The notes: generated by a model from the letters alone, not told the origin. 64,000 nucleotides of DNA from JACDAN01 sp963802375 (GCA_963802375.1 CAWDIJ010000005.1:124001-188000), one strand, 5' to 3'; shown: positions 51,761 to 60,667, counted from the stretch's first letter. Made by a program: numbers and translations.

Positions 51761-52168
51761 GTGCTCGAGATCCAGGCCGGCCCGTTCTCGTTCGTCGCCC
51801 GCTTCGAGGAGGAGCTGGCGCCGAAGACCGTCGAGGCGTTCCGGGGGATCCTCCCGCTCGAGGACCGGATCATCCACTGCCGCTGGAGCGGCGAGTCGAA
51901 CTGGATCCCTTGGGGCGATCGCGACCTCGGCATCGGCCCGGAGAACGCGACCTCGTATCCACATCCGGGCGAGCTGGCGCTGTATCCGGGCGGCGAGAGC
52001 GAGACGGAGCTCCTGTTCCCGTACGGCTACTGCCACTTCAAGAGCAAGGCGGGGGAGCTGTGGGCGAACCACTTCGCCACGCTCGTCGAGGGCCAGGAGC
52101 AGCTGAAGGAGCTCGGCCGCCTCACGCTCTGGGAGGGCGCCCAGGCGATCTCCTTCCGCGAGACATAA
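51761..52168 (+). CDS. DUF3830-family protein
   Basis: A 135-residue protein of the cyclophilin-like DUF3830 family. GESNWIPWGDRDLGIGPENA, YPHPGELALYPGG and FPYGYCHFKSKAGELWANHF are the conserved segments. DUF3830 genes often sit by amidohydrolase or hydantoinase genes, as here with the M20 amidohydrolase converging from 53309. Function unknown. Confidence 0.8.
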   Translation: MLEIQAGPFSFVARFEEELAPKTVEAFRGILPLEDRIIHCRWSGESNWIPWGDRDLGIGPENATSYPHPGELALYPGGESETELLFPYGYCHFKSKAGELWANHFATLVEGQEQLKELGRLTLWEGAQAISFRET

Positions 52169-52172
52169 GAGC

Positions 52173-52193
52173 CAAGTAACACAGTGTTACTTG
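52173..52193. repeat. 21-bp palindrome, copy 1
   Basis: Arms CAAGTAACAC and GTGTTACTTG around a central A. Identical to the core at 52249-52269. Lies five bases after the DUF3830 stop. Confidence 0.9.
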
Positions 52194-52247
52194 CTCACCG
52201 CGCCGCCCTAAACCGCCTAGGGAAGGTGCTCGGAGAGCCCATCCCGT

Positions 52248-52270
52248 CCAAGTAACACAGTGTTACTTGG
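52248..52270. repeat. 23-bp palindrome, copy 2
   Basis: Same 21-bp core plus one C-G pair at the ends. It carries the minus-strand SK codons and TAA stop of the amidohydrolase. The 54 bases between the copies hold no gene I can see. Confidence 0.9.
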
Positions 52271-53309
52271 AGTTCGAGAGACGCCCGAGGGCCGCCGTGA
52301 GTACCTCGACCGCAAGCTCGATGTCCTCGTCGCTCGAGAGCTCCTGCGGGGAGTGGCTCGCGCCGCCGTTCAGGCTGCGAACGAACAGCATCCCCGCCTC
52401 GACGCCCGCTGCGCCGAGTGGCGCTGCATCGTGACCTGCGCCTGACGGCAGCTCCACGACCGACTGGCCTCGCACCTCGATCTCCTCGCGCAGCACGGCT
52501 CGCACCTGGTCGGACATCGCAACCGGCGGGATCCGGTAGTGCGCTTCCTCGAGGCCGAGCGCCGCGACCAGCCGATCGAGCCGCTCCTGGTCGGGCGCCC
52601 TTGCGTCGACCGTCACCCGGACCAGTCCCGGGATCACGTTCGCCGCGCCCGGGTTGACCTCGATCTGGCCCACGGTCGCCACCGCGCCGTCGATCTCCGC
52701 GGCGCGGTCTCGCACCTCGAGGACGTATTCCGCCGCCGCCGTCAGTGCGTCCTGGCGGACGCCCATCGGGGTCGTTCCCGCGTGATCCGCGCGGCCGGCG
52801 AAGTCTCGCGAGCAGCGAACGATCCCGGCGATCGAGGACACGACGCCGAGCGGAGCACCCGCGTCCGCCAGCACGGGCCCCTGCTCGATGTGCAGCTCGA
52901 GGTACGACCCCGGCAGCGACGCGTTCCGCGCCCGCCACCGGCTCCCGTGGCAGCCGGTCTCCTCGTCTCGAAACACCGCGACCCCGAGCGTCCGCTCCGA
53001 CTGACCGATCGCCTCGACGGCGGCGAGGCCCGCGATCACGCCAAGCGCCCCGTCGAAGCGCCCGCCCTCCGGCACCGAGTCGAGATGCGATCCCGTCCAG
53101 ACCTCCGGGAGCTCCGGCGACCGGCCGCGCAGCCGTCCGACCACGTTGCCGCGTTCATCGACCTCGACCTCGAGCCCCGCCTCCTCGAACCAGCCAACGG
53201 CGAGCGCGCACGCCTCGTCCTCCGCCGGCGTTCCGCCGACGCGATTCGCCCCGACGCCGTTCCCGATGTGGAAAACGTCATCCAGCCGTCGTTCTAAGCT
53301 CGCACTCAT
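52263..53309 (-). CDS. M20-family amidohydrolase (allantoate/ureidoglycolate/carbamoylase type), short form
   Basis: A 348-residue enzyme, shorter than the usual about 410. Metal ligands: GSHLDSVPEGGRFDGALGV (His, Asp), FRDEETGCHGS (Glu), LHIEQGPVLADAG (His/Glu), and SGAGHDAAPLG; GRADHAGTTPMGVRQDAL and GGASHSPQEL are also typical. The segment between the DEE motif and HIEQGP is missing about 40 residues found in AllC. It would release ammonia from allantoate or a related ureido compound; the substrate is a guess from context. Its last two residues and stop are inside a palindrome. Confidence 0.85.
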   Translation of the reverse strand: MSASLERRLDDVFHIGNGVGANRVGGTPAEDEACALAVGWFEEAGLEVEVDERGNVVGRLRGRSPELPEVWTGSHLDSVPEGGRFDGALGVIAGLAAVEAIGQSERTLGVAVFRDEETGCHGSRWRARNASLPGSYLELHIEQGPVLADAGAPLGVVSSIAGIVRCSRDFAGRADHAGTTPMGVRQDALTAAAEYVLEVRDRAAEIDGAVATVGQIEVNPGAANVIPGLVRVTVDARAPDQERLDRLVAALGLEEAHYRIPPVAMSDQVRAVLREEIEVRGQSVVELPSGAGHDAAPLGAAGVEAGMLFVRSLNGGASHSPQELSSDEDIELAVEVLTAALGRLSNSK

Positions 53310-53330
53310 CCTGCGGGAAGGAGGAGCAGC

Positions 53331-54839
53331 ATGAGCGATTTCGCCGCGACGTTCGAGCGCTCGGCGTTCGGTCGCCGGTTCCGCTTCCAGGAGAACGGCA
53401 CGACTCCGGGCCGCGACACCGTGGCAGGCATGACGACCTTCATCGTCATGTCCTACATCATCTTCGTGAACCCGGCGATCCTCGGGTTCGCGGGCGTCGA
53501 GGGGCTCGAGGGCCGGGGCCTTCCGTTCGACGCCGTCCTCACCTCGACCTGTCTGGTCGCCGGGGTGATGACGATCATCATGGGCCTCTACACGAACATG
53601 GCCTATGCGATCGCGCCCGGGCTCGGCCTGAACGCGATCGTCGCCTTCACGCTCGTGGCCAACGAGGGGCTGAGCTTCCCGGAGGCGATGGGCCTCGTCG
53701 TCGTGGAGGGCCTGGCAGTCACGATCCTCGTCCTCGTCGGCCTGCGCGAGGCGATCATGAATGCGATCCCGCTCGAGCTGAAGAAGGCGATCGCGATCGG
53801 GATCGGCCTCTTCATCGCGTTCATCGGACTGACGAACTCCGGCCTCGTCGTCCGTGGGGCGGCAACGCCGGTCGACCTCGCAACCTTCACCACCTGGCCG
53901 GTGATCATCACGGTCGTCGGAATCGTGATCACGGTCGCGCTGCGGGCGGTCGGCTTCCCCGGCGACCTCTTCGTGGGGATCATCCTGACAACCGCCTTCG
54001 CGACGATCGTCAACTACGCCGCCGACGTCTACCCCGAAACTTCCGGTTACGCACGCTGGCCGGACGACGTCTTCGACACGCCGAACTTCAGCCTGGTCGG
54101 CGAGTTCAGCTTCGACGCGTTCTCGACGCTGCCGTTCATCGCAGCACTGGCCTTCGCGTTCTCGCTCTTCCTCGCGGACTTCTTCGACACGATGGGCACG
54201 CTCGTCGGCGTCGGCCGGCAGGCAGGCTACGTGGACGAGCGCGGCGAGATGGCCGAGATCGGCAAGCCGCTGCTCGTGGACTCGGTTGCCGCGGCCGCCG
54301 GTGGGGCGGTGTCCGCGTCCTCGGCCACGACGTACATCGAGTCTGCCTCCGGCGTCGGCGTCGGCGGCCGGACCGGCTGGGTGAGCGTCGTCACCGGCTT
54401 TCTGTTCTTCCCGTTCATGTTCGTTGCACCGCTGGTCGGGATGGTCCCGCCGCAGGCCACGGCCCCCGCGCTCCTGATCGTCGCCTGGCTGATGATCAGC
54501 GTGCTCACCGAGGTCGAGGAAGCAGCCGAGACCGATCGCAGGGGCGCGGAAGAGGCGACCACCTCCGAGCTAGCGGAGACGACACGCCCCCGGCGCTACA
54601 TCGCCGGCATCAACTTCCACGATGTCGCGCTCGGTCTCGCGGCTGCGATCACGATCATGTTCATGCCGTTCACGTTCTCGATCACGGACGGGATCGCGGC
54701 GGGGTTCATCGTCTACGTGCTCGCCCGCGCGTTCCAGGGCGCCTGGCAGACGGTGCACCCGCTGATGTGGGGAGCCGCGTTCGCGTTCGCGATCTACTTC
54801 GCGCTCCCGATGATGCAGCAGGAGTTCGACTGGATCTAA
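53331..54839 (+). CDS. NCS2-family purine permease (AzgA-like)
   Basis: A 502-residue transporter with about 12-14 helices. TVAGMTTFIVMSYIIFVNPA and YAIAPGLGLNAIVAFTLVAN are AzgA signatures, as are DFFDTMGTLVGVGRQAGY and SASSATTYIESASGVGVGGR. AzgA transporters import adenine, guanine and hypoxanthine by proton symport, fitting the adjacent catabolic genes. GGAGG stands close to the ATG. Diverges from the M20 gene with 21 bases between starts. Confidence 0.93.
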   Translation: MSDFAATFERSAFGRRFRFQENGTTPGRDTVAGMTTFIVMSYIIFVNPAILGFAGVEGLEGRGLPFDAVLTSTCLVAGVMTIIMGLYTNMAYAIAPGLGLNAIVAFTLVANEGLSFPEAMGLVVVEGLAVTILVLVGLREAIMNAIPLELKKAIAIGIGLFIAFIGLTNSGLVVRGAATPVDLATFTTWPVIITVVGIVITVALRAVGFPGDLFVGIILTTAFATIVNYAADVYPETSGYARWPDDVFDTPNFSLVGEFSFDAFSTLPFIAALAFAFSLFLADFFDTMGTLVGVGRQAGYVDERGEMAEIGKPLLVDSVAAAAGGAVSASSATTYIESASGVGVGGRTGWVSVVTGFLFFPFMFVAPLVGMVPPQATAPALLIVAWLMISVLTEVEEAAETDRRGAEEATTSELAETTRPRRYIAGINFHDVALGLAAAITIMFMPFTFSITDGIAAGFIVYVLARAFQGAWQTVHPLMWGAAFAFAIYFALPMMQQEFDWI

Positions 54840-55441
54840 CTCGCCCGTAGTCCTGCGTCTTCGAGGGCGGCTGCCACGAGCGCGTCGTAGCGGCCGTCCT
54901 CGAGGTCTCCGAGCGGGTCCTTCGTGTACCGGAGCAGGTGGCCGTAGGGGAGCGAGAACGCGGCACGCATCGCGAGCAGCCGGCGCCGCTCGGGAGTGTC
55001 CTGGTCCCCGAGGACGACGGACGCCTCCCTGAGCTTCCTGATCTGCGCCGTGCGGCCGGGCAGCCACTGCGAAAGGAGCAGAAGCGCCGGGAGCGCGAAC
55101 GTCACGAAGCCCAAGATGTTCGCGAGCTGGTGCACGCTCTCCTCGCCTTCCAGGCCGAGCTCCGAGACCTCGCCGCCGGAGCCCTCGCCCGCCCCGACGA
55201 GGGCGTCCGCGAGGTCGTCCCCGACAATCGGCGTCCCGTCGACGGCGTCGGCGGCCGACTCGAAGCCGCCCTGCACTGCGCCGCCGGTGGCCTGGATCCC
55301 CTCGCCGAGCACGGCGAGCTGGTCGACGGCGTCGTGGACCCTCAGACCGGCCCAGGCGAAGAGAACGAGAAGCACGATGGAGGCGACGTCTGCGATGAGC
55401 GCGCGGTTCCGCGGCCCTGTGAGCTGTGGGTAGAGATGCAT
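54836..55441 (-). CDS. Membrane protein, unknown function
   Basis: A 201-residue protein with membrane segments at about 16-36 and 107-127, an extracytoplasmic Gly/Glu-rich region between them (GEGSGGEVSELGLEGEESV), and a cytoplasmic C-terminus. No family recognised. It converges on the permease with a four-base overlap and starts seven bases after the MFS stop. Confidence 0.7.
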   Translation of the reverse strand: MHLYPQLTGPRNRALIADVASIVLLVLFAWAGLRVHDAVDQLAVLGEGIQATGGAVQGGFESAADAVDGTPIVGDDLADALVGAGEGSGGEVSELGLEGEESVHQLANILGFVTFALPALLLLSQWLPGRTAQIRKLREASVVLGDQDTPERRRLLAMRAAFSLPYGHLLRYTKDPLGDLEDGRYDALVAAALEDAGLRAS

Positions 55442-55448
55442 TTACGGC

Positions 55449-56606
55449 TCATACCCGCTCGCGCAACCTCCCGAGCATCAGCCACCCGACCACGGGCCCC
55501 ACCGCGGAGAGCGCGAAGGCCGTCCGCCACGAGGTCGCGTCGACGAGATTCGCGAAGAGCACCGGCACGAAGACGCCGATCACGCCGAGGGTCGTCTGCT
55601 GGAACCCGATCGCCGCTCCGCTCCGCGCCCGCCCGGCGAGCTCGGCGGCCACGGTCAGCGAGAGCCCGTTCCACGCCATGGAGACGGCTCCGGCGACGAC
55701 GATGACGGTCACGACGAGCGAGATCCGGCTCTGGGCCAGGAGCGCCGTCGCGAGCAGGCCCGCGGCGCTCGCGAGCCCGATCCAGCGCAGCGGCCGGAGC
55801 CGGTTGCCGAGCTGGTCCGAGAGTCGCCCTGCGCCGATCCTCGTCAGCACGGCGCCGGCCTGGAAGATCGCCAGCACCACGCCGGCCCGCGCTGGCGAGA
55901 GCCCGTGGACGTCGTGGAGGAAGAGCACCGCGAACGACATCAGCGGGATCTGGGCGCCGAGGTACAGCCCGCTCCCGATCGACAGCGTCCAAAGCCGCGA
56001 GTCCCGAAGCGTCCATGGAATCGCGTCTCCCTCGAGCTCGGCGTCGCGAACCGGCGCCTCGCGGATGACGGCGATGGCGACGAGCGCGGCGGCCACGCAC
56101 AACCCGCCGAGAAATGCGAAGGCCGCTTCGAAGCCTGCGGCCGACTCGACGGAGGGGAGAACGACCGCGCAGATCCCGACTCCCAGGGGAATTGCCGTCT
56201 GGCGGATTCCCAGCGCAAGCCCGCGCTCCTCCGGCCCGAACCACTGCATCACCGCCCGTCCACTGGCTGCGTTCACGCTCGCACCGGCCGCACTGGCGAG
56301 GAAAAGCAGGCCCAGAAGCGCCCAGAAGCTGCCGGCCCACCCGGCGGTGGTGGCAAGGAGGCCGCAGATTCCGAGCCCGGTTCCGAGCACGACGCGCTCG
56401 CCCAGGCGATCGGCGAGCAGGCCCCAGCCGAGCAGCGTCAGGATCGTCCCGACCCAGAGGCTCGCGAGGAGGACGCCGACCTGCGACAGGCTGGCGTCGA
56501 ACTCCTCCCGGATCGCCGGCGCGAGCACCGCAGGGCCGATGAAGAGCGCGGAGCCCGCAGCCGCCGCCGCCGTGCCCGCGGCAAGGACGGCCCACCGGTA
56601 CCTCAT
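55449..56606 (-). CDS. MFS transporter
   Basis: A 385-residue MFS protein with 12 helices. The A motif WGLLADRLGERVVLGTGLGI follows helix 2, the second half has its counterpart GAGRLSDQLGNRLRPLRWIG, and MQWFGPEERGLALGIRQTAI is like those of sugar-acid/nitrate-type carriers. Substrate unknown. It lies four bases after the aldehyde dehydrogenase stop. Confidence 0.88.
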   Translation of the reverse strand: MRYRWAVLAAGTAAAAAGSALFIGPAVLAPAIREEFDASLSQVGVLLASLWVGTILTLLGWGLLADRLGERVVLGTGLGICGLLATTAGWAGSFWALLGLLFLASAAGASVNAASGRAVMQWFGPEERGLALGIRQTAIPLGVGICAVVLPSVESAAGFEAAFAFLGGLCVAAALVAIAVIREAPVRDAELEGDAIPWTLRDSRLWTLSIGSGLYLGAQIPLMSFAVLFLHDVHGLSPARAGVVLAIFQAGAVLTRIGAGRLSDQLGNRLRPLRWIGLASAAGLLATALLAQSRISLVVTVIVVAGAVSMAWNGLSLTVAAELAGRARSGAAIGFQQTTLGVIGVFVPVLFANLVDATSWRTAFALSAVGPVVGWLMLGRLRERV

Positions 56607-56610
56607 GCCG

Positions 56611-58083
56611 CTAGAGCTGGAACGGGTTGAACGGCTTCGCCGAGGTCGAGACGATCACGCTCTTCGTCTCGAGGTACAGCTCGAGCGTGTCGATCCCGAG
56701 CTCCCTCCCGAAGCCGGACTGCTTGTAGCCGCCGAACGGGATGCCCGGAAACGCCGTGAACGGCATGTTGATCCCGACCGTGCCTGCCTTGATGCGGCGC
56801 GCGAGCCGGTGCCCCTTCGCGGGGTCGCCGGTCCAGACGGTCGCCATCAGGCCGTACCGCGAGTCGTTCGCGAGCCGCGCCGCGTCCTTTTCGTCCTCGA
56901 ACGGGGTCACCGTCACGACCGGGCCGAAGATCTCTTCCTGCGCGACGGTCATCGAGTTGTCCACCTTCGCCAGGACGGTCGGCGGGTAGAAAGCGCCGTT
57001 TCCGTCCACCGGCTCACCTCCGGTGACGACCTCCGCGCCCTCTTCGACGCCCTTCTCGACGTATCCGTGAACCCTGGAGCGATGCTCTTGCGAGATGAGC
57101 GAGCCCATCTGCGTTTCTGCCTCGAGCGGGTCTCCGACCTTGAGCGACTGCGCGCGATCGGAGAAGCGCTGTACGAACTCGTCGTAGAGCGACTGCTCCA
57201 CCAGCACGCGTGAGCGCGCTTCACAGCTCTGGCCTGCCGAGTAGTAGATCGACCAGACCGCGGCCGGGACCACCTCGTCGAGGTTCGCGTCGGCAAAGAT
57301 GAGGTTCGGGCTCTTGCCCCCGAGCTCGAGCGTGAGCCGCTTGATCGAGTCGGCGCCGAGCCGCATGATCTCCGCGCCCGTTGCCGTCGAGCCCGTGAAC
57401 GCGATCTTGTCCACGCCCGGGTGTTGGACGAGGTGCGCGCCCACCGTCCTCCCCTCCCCCGGGACGACGTTGAGCGCGCCCGGCGGGAACCCGACCTCGG
57501 ACGCCAGCTCGGCCATGCGCAAGGCGGTCAGCGGCGTCTGCGAGTCCGGCTTCAGGACGACGGAGCAGCCCGCCGCAAGCGCGGGCGCGAGCTTCCATGT
57601 CGTCATCGTCAGCGGGTAGTTCCACGGGACGATCTGCCCGGCGACGCCAACGGGCTCCTTCAGGGAGTAGAAGAGGAGCGAGCCCCCCATCGGGTTCGAG
57701 CGGCCGGCGATCGACGCGATCGCCGAGGCATAGAAGCGGAAGTTCTCGACGCCCTGATTGAGCTCCGCCTTGACGGACGAGATCGCCTTCCCGACGTTTC
57801 GGGCCTCGAGCTCCGCGAGCTCCTTCCGGTTCGCCTGGATCGCGTCGGCGAGTGCGTGCAGGAGCCGCGAGCGCTCGGTCGGCGCAGTGCGTCCCCAGTC
57901 GCCGTCGAGTGCGGCGCGCGCGGCGTCCACGGCCCGGTCCACGTCCTCGGTCGAGGCCTTGGCAACCTTGGCGAGCAGCTCGCCGGTCGCGGGCTCGGTC
58001 AGCTCGACGACCTCGCCGCCTGTGGGCTCGGTTGCCTCGCCGTTGATGAAGAGCAGGTACTCCCGCTCGGTCACGACCGCCAT
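56611..58083 (-). CDS. Aldehyde dehydrogenase (ALDH superfamily)
   Basis: A 490-residue NAD(P)-dependent aldehyde dehydrogenase. NAD-binding PWNYPLTMTTWKLAPALAAG, general base Glu in RLTLELGGKSPNLIFADAN, and the catalytic Cys in YYSAGQSCEARSRVLVEQSL are present; EIFGPVVTVTPFEDE follows. Resembles betaine- and aminoaldehyde dehydrogenases; the substrate is not decided. TATCGT lies nine bases before the ATG. Confidence 0.93.
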   Translation of the reverse strand: MAVVTEREYLLFINGEATEPTGGEVVELTEPATGELLAKVAKASTEDVDRAVDAARAALDGDWGRTAPTERSRLLHALADAIQANRKELAELEARNVGKAISSVKAELNQGVENFRFYASAIASIAGRSNPMGGSLLFYSLKEPVGVAGQIVPWNYPLTMTTWKLAPALAAGCSVVLKPDSQTPLTALRMAELASEVGFPPGALNVVPGEGRTVGAHLVQHPGVDKIAFTGSTATGAEIMRLGADSIKRLTLELGGKSPNLIFADANLDEVVPAAVWSIYYSAGQSCEARSRVLVEQSLYDEFVQRFSDRAQSLKVGDPLEAETQMGSLISQEHRSRVHGYVEKGVEEGAEVVTGGEPVDGNGAFYPPTVLAKVDNSMTVAQEEIFGPVVTVTPFEDEKDAARLANDSRYGLMATVWTGDPAKGHRLARRIKAGTVGINMPFTAFPGIPFGGYKQSGFGRELGIDTLELYLETKSVIVSTSAKPFNPFQL

Positions 58084-58092
58084 CGCGGCCGG

Positions 58093-58098
58093 ACGATA
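58093..58098 (-). promoter_or_regulatory. Candidate -10 box (TATCGT) for aldehyde dehydrogenase
   Basis: TATCGT on the minus strand ends nine bases before the ATG at 58083. Confidence 0.35.
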
Positions 58099-58115
58099 CC
58101 GGGCACAATCCCGCC

Positions 58116-58334
58116 ATGCAGGCCGTCGTCGACACCCTCACCGAGCACGGAGTCGAGTCGGAGACAGTCGAGGGAGACGACTACGTGCTCGTCCATGTCC
58201 CGTGCGGCGGGGACGACGAGCAGGATTGTCACGAGCTGATCGTGGACATCGAGTCCTGGCTCGCCGAGAAGGGCCTACCGTTCGTTGCGCAGGAGGTCGA
58301 CGGCAGGATCCTGATCAGGCCCCCAGGGGGCTAG
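58116..58334 (+). CDS. Small acidic protein, unknown function
   Basis: A 72-residue protein with two Cys residues (VPCGGDDEQDCHELIVDIES) and a beta-strand ending GRILIRPPGG. No domain recognised. It is divergent from the aldehyde dehydrogenase and its stop overlaps the converging DUF885 stop by four bases. Frame composition supports a real gene. Confidence 0.55.
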   Translation: MQAVVDTLTEHGVESETVEGDDYVLVHVPCGGDDEQDCHELIVDIESWLAEKGLPFVAQEVDGRILIRPPGG

Positions 58335-59473
58335 CTGAGCAGGTCCGCAGGCGTCAGCTGCTCCGTGAGCAGACGCTTGAACCGCTCCGGGTCGCCGTTC
58401 ACCCAGTCCCGGCAGAGGTCATATCCATCCGTGTACGTCGTGATGTACGCCCGCCCTATCGGATCCGAGACGAAGTCGATCATCTGCTGCGCCCGCTTCT
58501 CCGTGGCGAGCGACCAGCGCCGGACGTATTCCTTCGCTTCCTCGGGTGACACGCCGTCCTCGTGGAGCAGGAGCGCGGTGTTGTTCGGCACACGGTCGAG
58601 TGGTTCCCGAGCCCTGTGGATACGGCTCGCGAGCTCCGCGTCGTAGTCGATTCCCCACTCGCTGAGCACCTCGGCGGTGAACGCGTGAGGGTCCTCCTTC
58701 ACCATCTCGATCGCGAGCTCGGCGAGCCCTTCGCTGATCACGGATTGCGGTGTCCCGTACATGATCACGCCCTCCTCCAGGTGTCCCTGGTCCCGGTAGA
58801 GCGCCTGCTCTTTCCACGCGTGCTCGGTGTGATGGCCGGGGTACAGCTCGTGGGCGGTGAGGTAGGCGATGGAGTGCGCGTTCAGCGGGACGTCGGTGTT
58901 CACCGCGACTCTGCTCTTCAGGTCGCCCAGGTAGTAGTTGTAGGCCGACCAGTGCTCGCCGGTCACGAGCTCGAGCTCGGTCGACTCGCCGTCGGGCAGA
59001 CCGAAGCGCTCGCGGGTCCTCTCCCGCAGACGGTCGTTGAGCGCCTGGAGGATCGGGAGGACCCGGTCGGGCGGCACCATCAGGCCGTCCCGCCAGCGCT
59101 CGTACCGCTCACCGAGCATGCCGCCGGGTGGGAGCAGCTCGTCGAGCTCGCGGTGCACCTCCTCGAAGCGTTCCTCCGGGATCCGCTGCGGCCGGATCGC
59201 GTAGCAGCCCTCGACCTCGTCTGCGTACCCGATCTGCTCGCCCGCCAGCTTGCGGGCGACGATCTCCAGCCCGTGGGCCTGCGCTGCGAGGTACGGCCCG
59301 TCGGCCCCGTCGGCGATGCTCCGTGCGTCCGCGACGAGGGTGGCCGGGTCGCGGATCGGCTCTCCCTCGATGCGCTCGGCGAGCTCCTGCGGCCCGAAGT
59401 AGGCGTCCACGAGGCCCTCGTCGTGCCGGCGAAGGCGCAGGCAAAGCTCCAGGTACCGCTCCCCGAGGCTCAT
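58331..59473 (-). CDS. DUF885-family protein, possible metallopeptidase
   Basis: A 380-residue protein of the DUF885 family. The metal-binding motif is THELYPGHHTEHAWKEQALY (HExxxxHH type), with a downstream VISEGLAELAIEMV supplying Glu. It is likely a peptidase or hydrolase in the cytoplasm, no signal peptide being seen. The ATG overlaps the thiolase stop by four bases, so it is co-transcribed with it. Confidence 0.82.
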   Translation of the reverse strand: MSLGERYLELCLRLRRHDEGLVDAYFGPQELAERIEGEPIRDPATLVADARSIADGADGPYLAAQAHGLEIVARKLAGEQIGYADEVEGCYAIRPQRIPEERFEEVHRELDELLPPGGMLGERYERWRDGLMVPPDRVLPILQALNDRLRERTRERFGLPDGESTELELVTGEHWSAYNYYLGDLKSRVAVNTDVPLNAHSIAYLTAHELYPGHHTEHAWKEQALYRDQGHLEEGVIMYGTPQSVISEGLAELAIEMVKEDPHAFTAEVLSEWGIDYDAELASRIHRAREPLDRVPNNTALLLHEDGVSPEEAKEYVRRWSLATEKRAQQMIDFVSDPIGRAYITTYTDGYDLCRDWVNGDPERFKRLLTEQLTPADLLS

Positions 59474-60627
59474 CGCTCGAAGAGCGCCGCCTGGCCCTGG
59501 CCGACGCCGACGCAGAGCGTCGCGAGCCCGTACCGGCCCCCGCGGCGCTTTAGCTCGTGGAGCAGCGTGACGACCAGCCGCGCCCCACTCATCCCGAGCG
59601 GATGGCCGATCGCGATCGCGCCGCCGTTGACGTTGACGTTCTCCGGGTCGAGGCCGAGCTCCCGGATCACGACGAGGCTCTGCGACGCGAACGCCTCGTT
59701 CAGCTCGACGAGGTCGAGGTCGTCGACCGCGACGCCGGTCCGGTCGAGGAGCTTCCGCACCGCCGGGACCGGGCCGATGCCCATCACCCGCGGGTCGACG
59801 CCGGCGACGGCGGAGCCGACGAAGGCGCCGAGCGGCTCGGCGCCGAGTTCGCGAGCCTTCTCCTCGGAAGCGATAACGAGCGCGGCCGCGCCGTCGTTGA
59901 GCCCGCTCGAGTTGCCTGCAGTGACCGTCCCGCCCTCGCGGAACGCGGGGCGGAGCGAGCCGAGCTTCTCCAGGCTCGTGTCCGGACGGGGATGCTCGTC
60001 GCGCTCGACGCCGTTCACCGCGACCAGCTCGTCCGAGAAATCCGCCGCCGCCCAGCGCTGCTGCGAGCGGAGCGCGAACTCGTCCTGCTCCTCGCGGGAG
60101 ACCCTCCAGCGCTCGGCCACGTTCTCGCCCGTCTCGCCCATGGACTCGAGCGGAAACATCTCCTCCATCTGCGGGTTGGGGAACCGCCAGCCGAGCGTCG
60201 TGTCCCACACGGTCTTGTTTCCGCGGGCGAACCCGTGCTCGGGCTTGGCCATCACGAGCGGCGCGCGGGTCATGGACTCGACGCCGCCGGCGACGAAGAG
60301 GTCACCGTCGCCCGCGGCGACCGCGTGACAGGCGGAGACCACAGCGGAGAGGCCGGAGGCGCAGAGCCGGTTCATGGTCACGCCGGCGACCGACTCCGGG
60401 AGCCCGGCCAGCAAAGCGGCCATCCGAGCAACGTTCCGGTTGTCCTCCCCGGCCTGGTTCGCGGCGCCGAAGTAGACGTCCTCGATCTCGCCCGGCTCGA
60501 CGCCTGCCCGCTCGACGGCGGCGCCGATCGCCGTAGAGGCGAGGTCGTCGGGCCGAACCTCGGCGAGCACGCCCCCGTAGCGCCCCACCGGAGTACGGAC
60601 AGCGGAGAGAATGACCGGCCGGCTCAT
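59470..60627 (-). CDS. Thiolase, beta-ketoadipyl-CoA/acetyl-CoA type
   Basis: A 385-residue thiolase. Cys89 in MNRLCASGLSAVVSACHAV is the acyl-binding residue; the His and second Cys are in GGAIAIGHPLGMSGARLVVT and LATLCVGVGQGQA. The segment VYFGAANQAGEDNRNVARMA is strongly like PcaF/PaaJ, which splits 3-oxoadipyl-CoA to acetyl-CoA and succinyl-CoA, so it could complete phenylacetate degradation. General acetyl-CoA acetyltransferase activity is the alternative. Confidence 0.9.
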   Translation of the reverse strand: MSRPVILSAVRTPVGRYGGVLAEVRPDDLASTAIGAAVERAGVEPGEIEDVYFGAANQAGEDNRNVARMAALLAGLPESVAGVTMNRLCASGLSAVVSACHAVAAGDGDLFVAGGVESMTRAPLVMAKPEHGFARGNKTVWDTTLGWRFPNPQMEEMFPLESMGETGENVAERWRVSREEQDEFALRSQQRWAAADFSDELVAVNGVERDEHPRPDTSLEKLGSLRPAFREGGTVTAGNSSGLNDGAAALVIASEEKARELGAEPLGAFVGSAVAGVDPRVMGIGPVPAVRKLLDRTGVAVDDLDLVELNEAFASQSLVVIRELGLDPENVNVNGGAIAIGHPLGMSGARLVVTLLHELKRRGGRYGLATLCVGVGQGQAALFER

Positions 60628-60667
60628 GACCCAACGGGGCGAATCAGCACTGCGAACTGACGCTATC

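Noticed and set aside
50553..52106. A 517-residue PuuD in the unbroken frame.
   Set aside because: After the frameshift it reads low-complexity sequence, whereas the CVPCH cytochrome domain lies in another frame.
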